A DNA stretch of 64,000 nt from Austropuccinia psidii (Eukaryota; Basidiomycota; Pucciniomycetes; Pucciniales; Sphaerophragmiaceae), in NCBI GenBank assembly GCA_023105745.1, contig JALGQZ010000018.1, positions 13,128,773-13,192,772 of the forward strand, written 5' to 3'. The notes below the pieces were generated by a model. The model was not told where the DNA came from, did not search any database, and saw only the letters and a list, made by a program, of their open reading frames with translations. Below are positions 33,905 to 47,299 of this stretch, piece by piece; the stretch's first letter is position 1; each line of letters opens with the position of its first letter. The translations under genes and the position numbers were made by a program.

Positions 33905-34995
33905 GGGTGTTGGTAAACACATGTAAGCCCTTGCATGTTTTTACCAATTTATGGCCAAAACACGTAAGTGACTTATTTTTTTATAAAAATTCCTCAGGCT
34001 CAGTTTTGAGGATTTTTACAATTTTTTTTTGCCAAATTTTTTCCAACATGGGATGTGAAGGTCCCCAATTTGTAAAAATGGCCTATTTTTTTAAAATAAT
34101 GCATTGAAGATCCCACTTATGAATTTCTTTTCTTTTAAAAAAAAATAAAGGGAAAAATCTTAAGAATAGAAAATAAGAAGCCCGAAATTTTGGGATTTTC
34201 TTTGCCAGGACAGTTGTAGGCCCAAAAAAACCTTTTTTTATGTTTTTTGTTCATGTTTGTAATTAAATTGAAAATGCCATTTATGACATAAATTGAATTC
34301 AAAATGTAATTTATGATTAGTAGAAGTTAAAATTCCATTTGTGGCATTAAAAGTGCCATCAATGGCATCACAAATGACATAATAATGCCATAAATGGTAT
34401 CAAGAATGACATACAGATGCCATTTATGGCAATAACATTGGCACAATTTGCATTACAAAAATGCAATATATAGCATTTTAAATTCCATGAATGGAATTTT
34501 ATGGCCTTAACTGTGCCATTTATGCATTTAACAATTCCATAAATGGCCTCAACAATGGAATTGTTAAGGCCATTCATGCCATTTTTAAGGCCATTAACAA
34601 TGGAATGAATGGCCTTAAAAATGCCATTTATGGCCTTAAAAATTCAATAAATGGCCTCAAAAATGGCATTAATGGCATTAATGATGCCATTGATGGAATT
34701 AAAAAGGCCATTGATGGAATTAAAAATGCCATTTTTGGCATTAAAACTGCCATTTATGACATTAATAATGCCATTTATGGAATCAATAATACCCTTTATT
34801 GCATTAATAATGCCATTAATGGTATCAGAAATGACATAAATAGCCATATTTCATTTAAAAACAACCCCTTACATGTTTTTAACATAAAATTATGTGTTTT
34901 TACCAATTGATGGAAAAACCACATATGTTTTTAGTAAAAACATGTAAGGGCTTACATGTTTTTACCAATTTTCTTATGTGGGTTTACCAACACCC
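33905..34995 (-). mobile_element. Non-autonomous MULE derivative N2, opposite orientation to N1
   Basis: It is 1091 bp, begins GGGTGTTGGTAAACACATG and ends TACCAACACCC, with a perfect 8-bp duplication TATTTAAA (33897-33904 and 34996-35003). The subterminal block with TCAGTTTTGAGG is at the left, which places it in inverse orientation to N1. Its centre (34260-34850) holds a shorter and more diverged array of ATGGCATTAA-type units. Confidence 0.88.
34260..34850. repeat. Degenerate palindromic minisatellite in N2
   Basis: Units such as AATGCCATTTATGGCATTAA recur at about 20-40 bp spacing, related to those in N1 but more scrambled. Confidence 0.75.
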
Positions 34996-35003
34996 TATTT
35001 AAA

Positions 35004-35278
35004 ATTTTGAAATATACTTATTATTTTTATCATGTTTTTTAAAAAAAATTATTATAAAATTAAGTTTTTTTAATTATTCAAATATCTTATTAATTTAAAA
35101 TTAAATCTTTTACAAAAAAAAAAAATTTTTAAATTTATAATTTTAAAATATTATAAAATCAATAAAAAAACTTTTTTTTTACAATCTCAAGGGTTTTTTA
35201 TTTAAAATAAAAAAAATAATATAATTTAATTCATTCAAAATTTATAAAAAAATATTTCATTTGAAATATATATATTAA
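35004..35278. other. AT-rich spacer between N2 and MULE-3
   Basis: Low-complexity A/T DNA without a gene. Confidence 0.6.
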
Positions 35279-35810
35279 AGGTATTGTTAAAAACATGTAA
35301 GCAAATTGGTAAATACACATAAGGGGTGCCCTGGGCACATTTTCAATTAAAAATGAAACACAACAAAACCTGTATTGGGCCAAAACATGCCTAAAAAGGT
35401 TTTTTTCCCCAAAAACCCCTCCAACTCCCAATTTTTTCAGATTTCTTTGCACACACACCCCCCCCCCCCCAAAAAAAAAAAAGGCCAAACACCCAAATAA
35501 TCCACATTATCTCCACCCCAAACAATGTTTTTTTGAAAAACAGAATCACCAAAGCAATTTTTCAAATCTTTTCACACTTTTCTTTCTTTTTTTCCCCCAA
35601 AGAATTCATTTTCCTTTACAACAACCTGCTTCCAAGCCTCTAAAATTCCAATTTTTTACCCTTCCTCATCCATTATTCCCACATATAAACCACTTCTTTT
35701 GATTTTTAACACCTTTCATCACTTCTTTATCACATTTCAGAAGGTTCTTTCCTCATTCCAAATCCCCAAATTCCCCCTTTTTTGAATTTATACATATTTT
35801 TCAGTCAAAA

Positions 35811-38800
35811 ATGCTTCACCCCCCACTTAAGGTTAATTTCAGACCTTTGAGCATCTTTGGCAGCATGTGCATAATGTGACCAGGGCTCAGGGGTATGCTG
35901 TGTCCACCTTGAGGTCCAATATTACCCACAACCAAATTGAAATAGGTTGTGACAGGTCTGGGACCCCAAATGCCAACAAAAACTCCTCCAAAACTGTCAC
36001 TTCAAGAAATCTTGACTTCCCATTTAGACTTTTTGCCAGAAAATATGCCAAGAAGAACACTTGGACTCTTGAAGTCAAAAATCCTGAAAATAGTCATGAG
36101 CCCACTGAAAATATCAGGGCACATCCTGCTTTCAGGAAATTCAATGAGCAAGAAACATCACAATTTGCTCAAATTTCTGAATCAATGCTTCTTCCAAGGC
36201 AAATTAAATCCCAATTATGCAGCAAGAGGGAGTCTTACAGGCCTGTAATCCTTCAATACATTTACTACAAAGTCAAGAAAATCATGAAAGACAAACTGCA
36301 AGGCAGAAGGCCCATTGATGCTCTTATTGACACTCTCAAAGAGGAAGATTTTGTTTGGTCCTCTGCAAGGGATGCTGAGGGACACATTACTCCCTTCTTT
36401 TTCACTCACCCCATTGCCATAAATCTCCTCCATGGCTTTCATCATGTCATTCTTATTGATTATACTTATAAAACCAATAAGTACAAAATTCCCCTTTTTC
36501 ATATTGTTGGATTCAGCTCAACCAATAAGACCTTTTCCGTGGCTTTTTGTTTGATAAAGAATGATACTGAAGCCTCATATACTTGGTCATTAAATCAATA
36601 CATAGAAGAAGTCCTAAACAACACCAATATTGTTACCCCTCAAGTCATTGTTATTGACAGGGATCTGGCCTTTAAAAACTCTCTTAAGAAGCTCTTCCCA
36701 GACTCCAAACTCATGTTATGCATTTGGAACATCAATAAAAATGTATCTGCTCATTTCATGAATAAAATTGTTTATGGCACTGATTTTGAGCATTTTATGG
36801 GCCTTTGGAATAAATTAATATACTTTTATCTTTCACTTCATTTCACTTGGTTTCACTTTTGTTCTTATTATTGTTTATATTAATGACTTTGGGATTCATT
36901 TCTCAGGTTATGTATTTATCCACTGAAAAGTCTTTCAAAGACAACTGTGAGGAAGCTTCAAAAGCAAGTCAAAAATCCTGAAGTCTTTCAATATTTGGAA
37001 AATACCTGGCTTCCTGTAAAGAAGGATTATTTGCCAGCCTGGAGCAACCACCATTTCCACCTGAGTGTGGGCTCTACCTCCAGAGTTGAAGGTGCCCATG
37101 CCATGGTTAAACTTTGGCTCCAAAAGTCCACTGGTACTCTCCTGGAGGTAGTCAGGGCTCTCCACATGGCTTTCAGAAAACCATTTTTTGAAATAATCAA
37201 CAAAATATCCAAAGAAATTCTTTTCCATGTCAAGAATTTTCCTCCACACATCTGTGCTCTCAATGGCAAGGTGTCTCTTTATGCCCTTCAGATGGCCTTT
37301 GACAGTTTCAAAACCAAATTTCCCCCCAATGAAAAATTCACCAACAAATACAACAATTATCAAGGCATTCCTTGCAAACATAAGACCCAAAAAGAATTTT
37401 CCAAGTTCCAAAGGCTTGATATATCAGACTTCTATCCTCAGTGGCATTTGAATTTTTCTATGAGGGTTTTTTAACTTCAAAATTTTACTTTTTTTTCTTA
37501 TTAACTGATTTTCTTTGTCATATTCTTCTCAGACTGGTTTTCAAGGTGATGATCAAAGTGTTGAAAAAGAAAGAATGAATTAAGCCAAGAAAATGTTTGA
37601 GGATATTGGGGAAGACCTTTTTCAATTACAAATGGCAGAAATAACCCCAATTATTCAACATTTTCAAGATTTTTTGACTGGAAAAGTCACATTTGATCAA
37701 ATTCCCAAGAGTCAAGAGGATGGTCAATATTATGAAGACCCAATAGAATGCCAGAATATTTGTGGAAGACCTCAAGGAGCCAAGAATAAAAATAAAATAA
37801 AAAAGAGAACCATCAAAATTTGAAATTATTTAAGGTATATTCAAGAGAAGAGGAAGACCCCATCAAAAGTGACCAGCACAACAACATCAAGATCAAAGTC
37901 AAATGCACCCTCTCCAATCATGGAAGCAGACTCATCTGAATACTCTGAGGCCTCATTATCAAAATCAATCAGTCCATCAGACTGACTACCCTTGGCAGCT
38001 GAAGTAAATGAATATGGCAAATAAGAAGTCACCCTTAGAAGGTCCAGAATATTGGCAATTGGAATCGAAACCTCACAAAGAAATTCCAACAAGCCTTCCA
38101 CCAGTTCTAAGATATATGATGCAATTGAATTGACCTGTGAGTGTTGTCAAAGCAGTTATTACACAAGTGATGAATTCTCCAAGCTCTTTGTGAGTTTCTG
38201 ATTCTTTTCAATGTATATTTCTCTTTTTTATTTGAATATTTATTCATTTTTTGACCAAATTTTATCAGGTACCTGGCTCAGAAGACTTGCCCAAGTTTAT
38301 ATTGAAATATACATTCAAGGCCATCAATATTCAGGGTGATGGAAACTGTGGCTACAGAACAGTATCTCACTACATTTAAAAGACTCAAGATCAATGGACT
38401 GATCTCAGAGGTGACTTGGCTGAATAAATTCAAAAAAACAAAGACCTTTATGAATCCATGAACACTTTAATTCCCTCAGTATGCTTTCATTTGGACAGAA
38501 TTAAGTGGTATGAAGATGTTGGCCAGGCTCCAAAGAGGAAGTGGATCTTCATGCCTGACATGGGGGATCCAATTGCAAATAAGTATCAAAGACCTTTTTT
38601 CTTTTATTCCACAGCCCAATGTTTCTCTTTTTGTCCCTTATTTCTTTCCTCCAAATGATAATCCACCCATTTTCATCTGCTTCTTGGATAGCTGTTCTCA
38701 TTTTGTGCCATTGGATATAATCATTTTTAAAGCTTATCCAGTCCCCCCCATTACTTCTAATTGGGAATTTCATTCCCAATCACAAGCCCTGGGGTGGGCT

Positions 38801-38892
38801 TATAAATTTAAGAAGAACAGAATGTTATATTCAACCAATCTCCCTCCCCCCCTCAGAAAAAACCAACTATTTTGGAGGTTGATTCAGATTGA
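35811..38892 (+). pseudogene. MULE-3 transposase/OTU pseudogene
   Basis: The ATG at 35811 is quickly followed by a frameshift. The frame then runs from 35867 to 36883 with LIDYTYKTNKYKIP and VIVIDRDLAFK. The donor of intron 1 is TTAATATA where MULE-2 has GTAATATA, so splicing would fail there. The second DDE exon (36947-37474) keeps SRVEGAHA. The AT-hook and serine-rich exon (37593-38190) has stops and indels. The OTU exon (38270-38892) keeps DGNCGYRTVSH but has a TAA soon after. The copy is non-functional. Confidence 0.85.
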
Positions 38893-39069
38893 TTAATTTT
38901 TGTATATACAATTTATGCCAGTTATCCGCCTGCTCAGTTCTATCTATTGCTTAAATCCCACCTCAGTATCTTTTTTTATTGAAAATTTGGAAATTTTGTA
39001 CTTAAAAATAGTCATATTACAAACATGAAAAAAAACATTTGAGAGAAAAACACTTTTTGTGCCTTCACT

Positions 39070-39074
39070 TTTCC
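39070..39074. repeat. Target-site duplication TTTCC, left of gypsy A2
   Basis: TTTCC is repeated at 53913-53917, flanking the outer LTR ends. Confidence 0.85.
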
Positions 39075-40936
39075 TGTAAGATGTGTCTATGAAACTGTTG
39101 ATAATATCACTATTAATCAACAGTACTATGACTGTTCTTATGAAATCTAATAATAAAAATTATTATAACCACAATCAAATAATTAAAGAGTTATTTCTTT
39201 TATGTGTTATACACTACTGGTGAGTCTAACAGTAAGCAGTAATTGTCTACTAGAATCAATTACAAGAAGAATTTAATAATAAAGACTTCTTTATTAAAAT
39301 AATGAAATTATTTTAATATATAATTATAATAATAATTCTTGAAGAAAACTATTACTAGAGAAAAACTTTAAGAATTAAGAAAAATTACTCACTAATACTC
39401 CAAAGAACTTATTGAAAGATAGAAGTAGAGGAAGTTGATGTAGAATTGTGGATTTAGGGGATCAAAATGATTTATAACTGTATTAAAACAATATATAGTT
39501 TATTTCTATGATTTCAAGTCTTTCTGACTTATTTAGAAATAATTAAAACACTTAAGAAAAGATTTAACTAATACTTACTTGTTGGTAATAAAGGTATAAT
39601 GAATAATGTGATGATGATGTGGAAAAAACAGCAAGCGGAGGCCTCTTTTAAGTCTAAGACAGCTCACAGAGGCGTGCCATGGAGAAAACTGAAAGACCAG
39701 TTAGTGAGAAAACAATAAACCCTTTTTGGATTATTGATTGCATCATCAGTTGTCATGTAAGATTATCATAATTGCTTAGTTGAGGCTTTTACGTGACCAC
39801 CAACCCATTTATGGTTAAGAATAAAAGTAGTAACAACTGTAAATCTTCTTTTATTCCAAAATTATCATTTTTATTGAAAATTTCATCCCAGAATGTATTT
39901 TCTGTAAATTTTTAAAGATTCTGTGTTTCACATGGAATCCTCAAAAATGGACTCTAAGGAAAACTTTCAATTTTACATATAAAAGTGGATTCTTTTAGGT
40001 TTTTATATTAATTATACCGTTCTCAATTGGTCCTGAAAGTTTAAGAAATATTAATTGATATTTGTATTTTTAATGAATTTTTGAAGTTTTACCTCATTTC
40101 TATGTAGAATTGCAAATAGCAGTCTATGGCTGGTTGCTATGAGGTAAATCAATGGATACTAGTCCAAAAGGGGTTTTAATTACTCTTTTGGGGTTTATCC
40201 ATTGAAATTCATTAAGAATTAACATGGTTACAGGAGTCTAAGTTGCTCTTTACCTCCTTGGCATGTCAAAATAGCAGCTTATTTGCTCTTTTCTCATTAT
40301 TTAATAGAATTTTAACTTAGTAACCAAGTTACCACAAGGTTTTAGTATAATAATTGGGCCAAGAGAATCCTTGGATCCAAGCTTTAGAGCTGTCCATGCC
40401 TCAGAGGCCTCAGAAGCTGGGTACCCTGGCTCTCTCTGATATCTTTTGTCCCCCTTGACTATTTTCACACCAAAAATAGAAATTCAGGCTTAAAGACTGA
40501 TATTCACTATGGGTGTACCAAACCTTCATAGAAGACCATAATATTAAGTGCCACAAACATGAAAAACACTATTCTGAGTGTATATGTAACATGGGATTTC
40601 TCACATCCCCGTCATTTTGGCATGAAATTGAGAAAAACAAAAATTTTCACAATTATTTTATGTGATCTTGAAGTATTTTCCATATTACCACCTCAAATAG
40701 TTAATTTGAGCTTATTCACCCTATGGAGCTACCCTAGGTTAATTTTTGTGTAGAATCCAAATCTGGCCTTAAATTCATGGATTTACTTACTCAATAAAAA
40801 GTTATTCATCTTTTCTGAAATCAACAAGGATGAATTTTGAATATATGCATGACTTATGGGTTATGCATAGTTCAGAATTTATTTTTAAGAGAATTGTGGC
40901 CTATTTGGGTATGTAAAATATACCTCAAAGCTCACA
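39075..40936 (-). repeat. 3' LTR of gypsy A2
   Basis: On the plus strand it runs TGTAAGATGTGTCTATG to AAAGCTCACA. It aligns to 52007-53912 over its full length with small indels. No protein-coding sequence is evident inside it. Confidence 0.9.
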
Positions 40937-40948
40937 TTCCCTCTCACC
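40937..40948 (-). promoter_or_regulatory. Polypurine tract of gypsy A2
   Basis: In element sense GGTGAGAGGGAA sits directly before the 3' LTR (TGTGAGC). Confidence 0.8.
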
Positions 40949-41081
40949 AAAAAATAAAATTTTACTACAATTTTATCAATGGTATAAAGAAGAAAAAGGC
41001 CCCGAAGGGGGGTTAATGTCCATTGTCTGACCTCTTTTCATTACTCAGATCAAGCAATTAAAAGCACATTTATAGACATAT

Positions 41082-43475
41082 TCATGCTTGTGTCCTTCTT
41101 TCATGTCTAAATCTTCTTAAGAGTTTATCTGAGTCAGGTATTTCTGATTCTGCCAGCCATTCATCTTCATGTACTGGATTTCTATATCTGACTAGATATT
41201 CTCTTTGATTTTTACCCCTAGGTCTCCTTTCTTTAAAGACTTTCTTTATCTTTTTGTCTTCATCCTGTTCCACTGGTGGTACAGTCAAAGGAGTTGGTTT
41301 CCTTAAAGGAAACAATTCTTTGTCAGTTGGTTGATAAGTTTTTATCAGGCTGACTGGAAAGGTGAGGTGTTTATTTTCCAATTCACCACTCAATTTCACT
41401 TGAACTGCATTGGTTCCATGTAAGGCAACAATAACCAAAGGTCCTACATAAGAATCTTTAAGTTTCTTTGGGCCTTTGATATTATTCAAATTCAAGGTTG
41501 AAACTAGAACTAAGTCCCCTACTTTGAAGTCTGGTACTTTGTGACTCTTGTCCCACTTCTGTTTATAATATTTAAAAGCATCATTCATACTCTGCTTTGC
41601 ATGATGTTTCACTTTATCAAGCATTATTTTGAAGCTGGAAGCTGTAGGATGAATGTCAATCAAGTCTTTCCTCAGTGTATCTGCTGGGAGTCTTGGATTC
41701 CATCCTTTTTCCAACATAGCAGGAGTTTTACTTGTGGAAGAATGGACTGATGTTTTATATGCCAATTCTAATGCAGGTATCAGAGTGCACCAGTCATTGG
41801 TAAAGCCATCTTAGTCTTTCAATTCTAACCCATAAGCACAAAATCTCCTGATCATGTCTTCTAAAATTTGAATCATTCTTTCTGCTAGCCCATTTGTTTG
41901 AGGGTGATATGCCATAGAGAATGATAACTTAGTCCCAAACAATCTATGAAGATTGGTCAAAATTGCAGATGTGAACTTGGGATCTCTGCCACTTATGCTG
42001 TTCTTAAATAATCCTGTATGAGAAATAACTCTACTCCATAAAAGAAGAGCTGTATCCATAGCTGTATCATTTTTATGACAGGGTAAGAATATGGGAGTCT
42101 TGCTATATCTGTCTACAATGACTAAACAAGAATTATAACTTTTGTCACCACTTGGAGAAAGTGCTATGACCCAATCCATATGAACAACCTCCCAAGGGGA
42201 TTTTGGTTCTTGAATATGGATCATAAGTCCAAATTTCTTGCCTGTACTCCTGTTTGCTTTTTGAAATCTGTCACAGGTATGGCAATATTCAATGATCTCT
42301 TTTCTCCAAGATGGCCACCATGCACAGTTCTTCACTTTTTCAAGTGTTCTGTCCTCTGACAGGTGTCCAGAGTATATTCTTTCATGGAATTCATGATGAA
42401 TAGTATTGATAAGCAGTCTTTTACACAATGTCATTACACAAGAATGTTTGGTTCTGTGGTAAATAATACCATCAAACAAGTGTAATCTTCCTTCAGAATA
42501 GGAGCTTGTCCAAAATTCATCCATTGCATTGACTAAATATTGATCTTTGCAGTCTTTATCTAATAAGGATGTCAAGATATGGCAATTCTTGTCTTGCTTA
42601 TAAGATTCCCTGACTTCTTCAAAGAATTCAGTCCCAATATCAGTTATGTTAATTCCCTCAATTGGAATTTGTGGTTCTGCTTCCAAAGGTACATAAGCTG
42701 GATTATCAGGAGTATTGGCTAATGCCCACCTGCTAAGTCCATCAGAATTATTATGAATTTTTCCTGCTTTATGAACTATAGTCATGTTTTCTCTATATTC
42801 TTGAATGTCTATTTGCCATCTCAACATATGTCTGTTGGGAGTTTTCATGTTAAGAAGTGATTTCATGGCATTACAGTCAGTTATCACTTCAAAAACACTG
42901 CCATCAAGATAATAGTGTAATTTCTCAAGTGCCCATACCAAACATAAGCCCTCCATTTGGCTTGCACCATATCTGGCTTCTGTTGGTTTGATTTGTCTTG
43001 AGATGTAGCAAACTGGTCCTTCTGTAGGTTTTTCATCAATAATTTGGACTTTATGTAGGGCTGCCCCTAATCCATCTCCACATGCATCAATTTAAAGTTT
43101 GAAAGGTATATTCCAGTCAGGCATGAGGAGTAAAGGTGCTTCTGTAAGAGCTTTAATTCCCTCTTGTGTCATCTCAAATACTGTCTGTTGATCACAGATT
43201 CTGTAGAGTGACTTGGCTAGAATTGCAAAGTCTTTCAGGTGTTGCCTATAATAACTGGCAAATCCTAGAAAAGACATCATTTCTTTTTTATTCTGGGGTA
43301 TTGGCTTAAGTAACACTTCTGCCACTTTATTTTTGTCAATACCCAAGCTTAAACCAGAAACAATATGTCCTAATGCTTTGAGCTCTTCAAAACCAAAGTT
43401 GCATTTCTTGAGTGAAATCTTCATATTCACTTCTGCAACTTTGTGAAGTACTCTTACAAGTCTTTCAAGGTGCAA
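41082..43475 (-). pseudogene. Gypsy A2 RT end, RNase H, integrase and chromodomain
   Basis: One frame covers the connection domain, RNase H ([22 protein letters not shown]), integrase and C-terminus, broken by in-frame stops at 43092-43094 and 41811-41813. The zinc finger keeps GHLSED...CDRFQKAN, in which the second Cys-rich pair is damaged (CDRF for CDRC). The core has MDWVIA and GLAERMIQ, but the second Asp reads Gly (ISGRDPKF), so catalysis is lost. The end is a chromodomain (NQREYLVRYRNPVHEDEW, LLRRFRHERR). Confidence 0.88.
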
Positions 43476-44670
43476 AGACCATGAACCAGAACATATGATA
43501 ATATCATCAATATAAATGATAATCCATCCTTCAGATAATTATGTGGGGAAGATGGTATTCATCATTCTTTGATAATGAGATGGTGCATTTTTAATACCAA
43601 ATGGCATTCCAAGATACTCATAAATACCACAGTGAGTGATAATTCTAATTAATTTCTTAGCTTTAGGAATCAAAAAATTTGGTGAAAGCCTTTCAATGCA
43701 TCCATTGATGTTATATACTTGGATTTAGATAATTCGGACAATGTTTCCTGAATTATAGGGATTGGATACCTATCTGGAACTGTGTAGGTATTTGATTCTC
43801 CAAGACCTCCAACCATCCTTGATTTATCATTATTCCAAGCAATAATAACAGGTGTTATAACTTCAACTTCTTCATTATGACCTACTTTCCTTAGTACACC
43901 AAGTTGGATCAACTCTTGGATATGTTTTTCCAAGACTTCTCTAGCTCTGGTACTTCCTGGATAAGCTGGTCTTCCAAGTACTGATGGATATGGTCTGTCA
44001 ATATTAAGAGTAATATCAACTTCATGTCCTTTTATAGCACCTAATAGTTCATTATCAGAGGCGAAAGCATTATTATATGTGTATAACACATCAATAAGTT
44101 CATGTCTCATCTTTGGTGACAATGATAGATTAATTTGTGCTTCAAGAAGTTGATTAGTCACAAATTCTTCCTTATAAGTATCTTTTTTAGAAGATACTAG
44201 TGATATTTGTTTTGGCATATTGGAAAAAGCAAATTTTTGTCTCTTGTTTTCTCCAATTGTGAAATATCTATCTTTATGATTATTGATGTCAATACCATAA
44301 ATATTCAAGTAATCATTTCCAAGAATAATGTGCTGAGGTGTGCAATTTTTCATTACTACAATCTCAGTCTTCAGTCTAATACTTCCTTCTGGGTGTGGAA
44401 ATATAAGATTAGTGTCTAATATACCCAAAGGGTACATATTATTACTGGCACTACTAAATTGCATACCCTCTATTTGTAATAGATGATTTTTCCATCCAGG
44501 GAGTATGGTTTGAAGATAATCTTTGCCTACACAAGTACAAAATGCCCCTGTATCCAAATTTACTTTGGCTTCAATATCATTCATCAGAACTGATGTGATA
44601 CAAGATGCTCCAGAAGTGTATCCTTTACCTCTAGCAGTTTTGGTTTTACACATTCTGGAATATTGGACAC
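43476..44670 (-). pseudogene. Gypsy A2 protease and RT N-terminal half
   Basis: The frame 44653-43670 opens MCKTKTARGKGY and holds the protease NLDTGAFCTCVG and RT block NDKSRMVGG...MDALKGFHQ. It then shifts frame; the YIDD box is readable on the minus strand near 43507-43518 outside any long frame. The upstream side is cut by the hAT-like insertion at 44671. Confidence 0.85.
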
Positions 44671-46615
44671 CAGGGCAATTCTTATGTGACTGGTTAGCCA
44701 GTCATTCAATGTTTCCTGTCTGTGACTTGAAAATGGCTATTAATTTGAAATGAATATAAACAAGATATAATTATAAGATGACCTAAGAAAATCCCAAATA
44801 TTACCCGCATGAACTTCAGTATTGGATTTTTCTTTCACAACTGGATTAGCTTAATATATGATTGAAAGAATCTTTCATAATTTAACAATCCTATTTGCAA
44901 AGAAAATTACATGGAGCAGAAGTGGGTTATTTCAGTATTTTGAGAAGCATCCTTTTCTTCTCAAGCACCTCTTATTCAGAATTCCCCCCCTTTAAAATGT
45001 TTGAGAGATCAATAAATATTGTATAATTTGTGTTTATAGAGTCAAAAAGGAAGAAATTTTCACTTGCCCTTTGAATATGCATATTCATTTTAATGAGCTA
45101 TTTTATCACTTAATGGTCTTCCAAATTAGGCTATCAATTACTCAGTAATACTCTGTGAGCTATGTGATATGGGAAGAATATCTCTCAATTTAGGGATGAA
45201 AAAAATGGGAATTTGATGAATTAAGCATTAATATCTATTTTTTAAGAGTACAATTTATTGCAGAGAAAAAGATCATCATGTCTTGATATGAGCCCCAAAT
45301 GTTTCATTGAGAGCACAGAATAAAAATTGATCAATATCCAAATATCAGAAATTATGAAATGGTTTTGGGAACTAATATCAAGAGGGCTCAGCCATACCCA
45401 TATATTCCAAATTCAAACATTTTCATCATTTCAACTTTCTATACACTTCCCTCTGAAATGAAACACACCAGCAGAAATTTCTGAGAGAAGCTCTGTGGAC
45501 AAGAATTAATAGTTTTCTGACAGATAGGCAATGGAAATCCTTGGAGGTTTTAAAGAGTATTTGATAAGATACACCTTTCACATGCAGAAATCATCATAAT
45601 TAAAAAAATATGCTTAAATTTTATCTTTCAGGTAAAGAGAAGATTCTTCATTCTATTGAAATTTCCACAAACTCAGAACATATGTTTGGTAAAAGCATTT
45701 TTTCTACATTAGTATTTTCAATATACAAACATTTGTGTCCGCAGTAATATGTTTTGGTGGCTTTTGTTTTTATAAAAGTGTTTTTGGTTTTTGGTTTAAA
45801 CTCTACATAATCTACCTCAAAATGCAATTATTTTTGAATCATATCAGAAATTTAGTAGTAATACAAAGATGTTCAACCAAAAAAGGTAAATCTAAGCTCA
45901 AAGATGAGAAATTTGGGCATTATCTTTTATTAGAAATTCATATTCACAAGTATTTTGGCTACTCCATCATTATAATATTATTTTCATTCTTTGTCAAAGT
46001 TTAGATTATATATGAAGTATGCCACTAGAACTTCAAGCTTTGCATTCTAATTACTGGGAAAAAATGAAATCATGAAGTTTATTCCCTCCTGTAAGGTTTA
46101 TATTGAACCCCACTTTTTTCAAAAGGAATATGTGAACTACAAATTGTCTTTAGGAAGGAAATATTGACAGGTTACTTGGATGCTATAGAGTGGTGTGCAC
46201 ATGAAGTATATTATCTGCTTAAAAGTACATCTTTAATTATAATTTCTGTTGCATCACTCACTAAATACTACTACTAATGATAAATTTTAAGCCATGAACC
46301 ATTACAAAATTGGAAAATGTGAGTGTTTTTGCATAGTTGATATTCCAAAAAATATCAAATGACAGCTGAGGTTCTCCATCAGTTTCTTTCATTTCCTCTC
46401 ATGATGAACCTCCCTCCAAAGATGATTAAAATTATTTCACAATTATGCTCAAATACATGGAATCACTCAGCTTGTTCCCAATGGTTTGCAGGGATAGATA
46501 ATCAAAAAAATATGTTCCCATACTAAAAAGGTTGAGGGTTGATTTATATCACCTTGTGCAGACAGCCCCTACAAGGTAGCTCTGAAATTTAGAGGTCATT
46601 CATATATGGTATTGT

Positions 46616-47070
46616 AAACAACCCCCCAGAACCAGCTTCAAATAGCTGGCGGTGGTTTGATCCCACTAGTGTGAAAGGCCTTATGACACCACCTCCAAGA
46701 CTGTGAATTTGGTTACAAAAAGGTTTTGTGAAAGGACCCTTAAAACCAAAGAGAAATTGGAGGGGTTCTGTTTCCAACAACCCTCCAAAGCCAGATGTAA
46801 AAGGCCATGAGGTTGTTTGCATCAGCTCACTCAAACAACCCCCTCAAAATAGTGGCAAAAGTACGGGGGTTTCTTGCATTAGCTAGTGAAAACAATGCCC
46901 CAAAACTGGCTGCAAAAAGGCGGGGGATTGTTTGAATCAGCTTCTGAAAACAACCCCCTGAAACAAGCAGTAAAAGGCCAGGGGGTTGTTCACATCAGCT
47001 AGTGCAAACAACCCCCTGAAACCAGCTGTAAAACACCAGGGGGTTGTGAACACCAGCCTCTGCAGTGTTG
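46616..47070. repeat. GC-rich hairpin minisatellite (about 58-bp units)
   Basis: At least six units start near 46617, 46777, 46834, 46890, 46948 and 47007. The best units carry an 11-bp perfect inverted repeat, ACAACCCCCTG and CAGGGGGTTGT, separated by about 20 bp, followed by CATCAGCTAGTG. The composition contrasts sharply with the AT-rich surroundings. Confidence 0.85.
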
Positions 47071-47299
47071 GGATATTGCAGGTGGGCCCTGGCGGCACCA
47101 GTCAAGCAAAACACTGAGGCATAATGGGTGGTTTCTCTCTACAATAGGAGAGCCCCCCATGAATCTTAGCAAGGAATGCCTCTTTGCCTGCCACATGGGT
47201 GATTTGAGCCTGTGGCAAAGTGAGCAAGTAGTGCAGATGCAAGGCTTACCAGCTAAGAGAGGAAGCATTGGATGTTTCCAGTTCATCCACAATTTTGTA

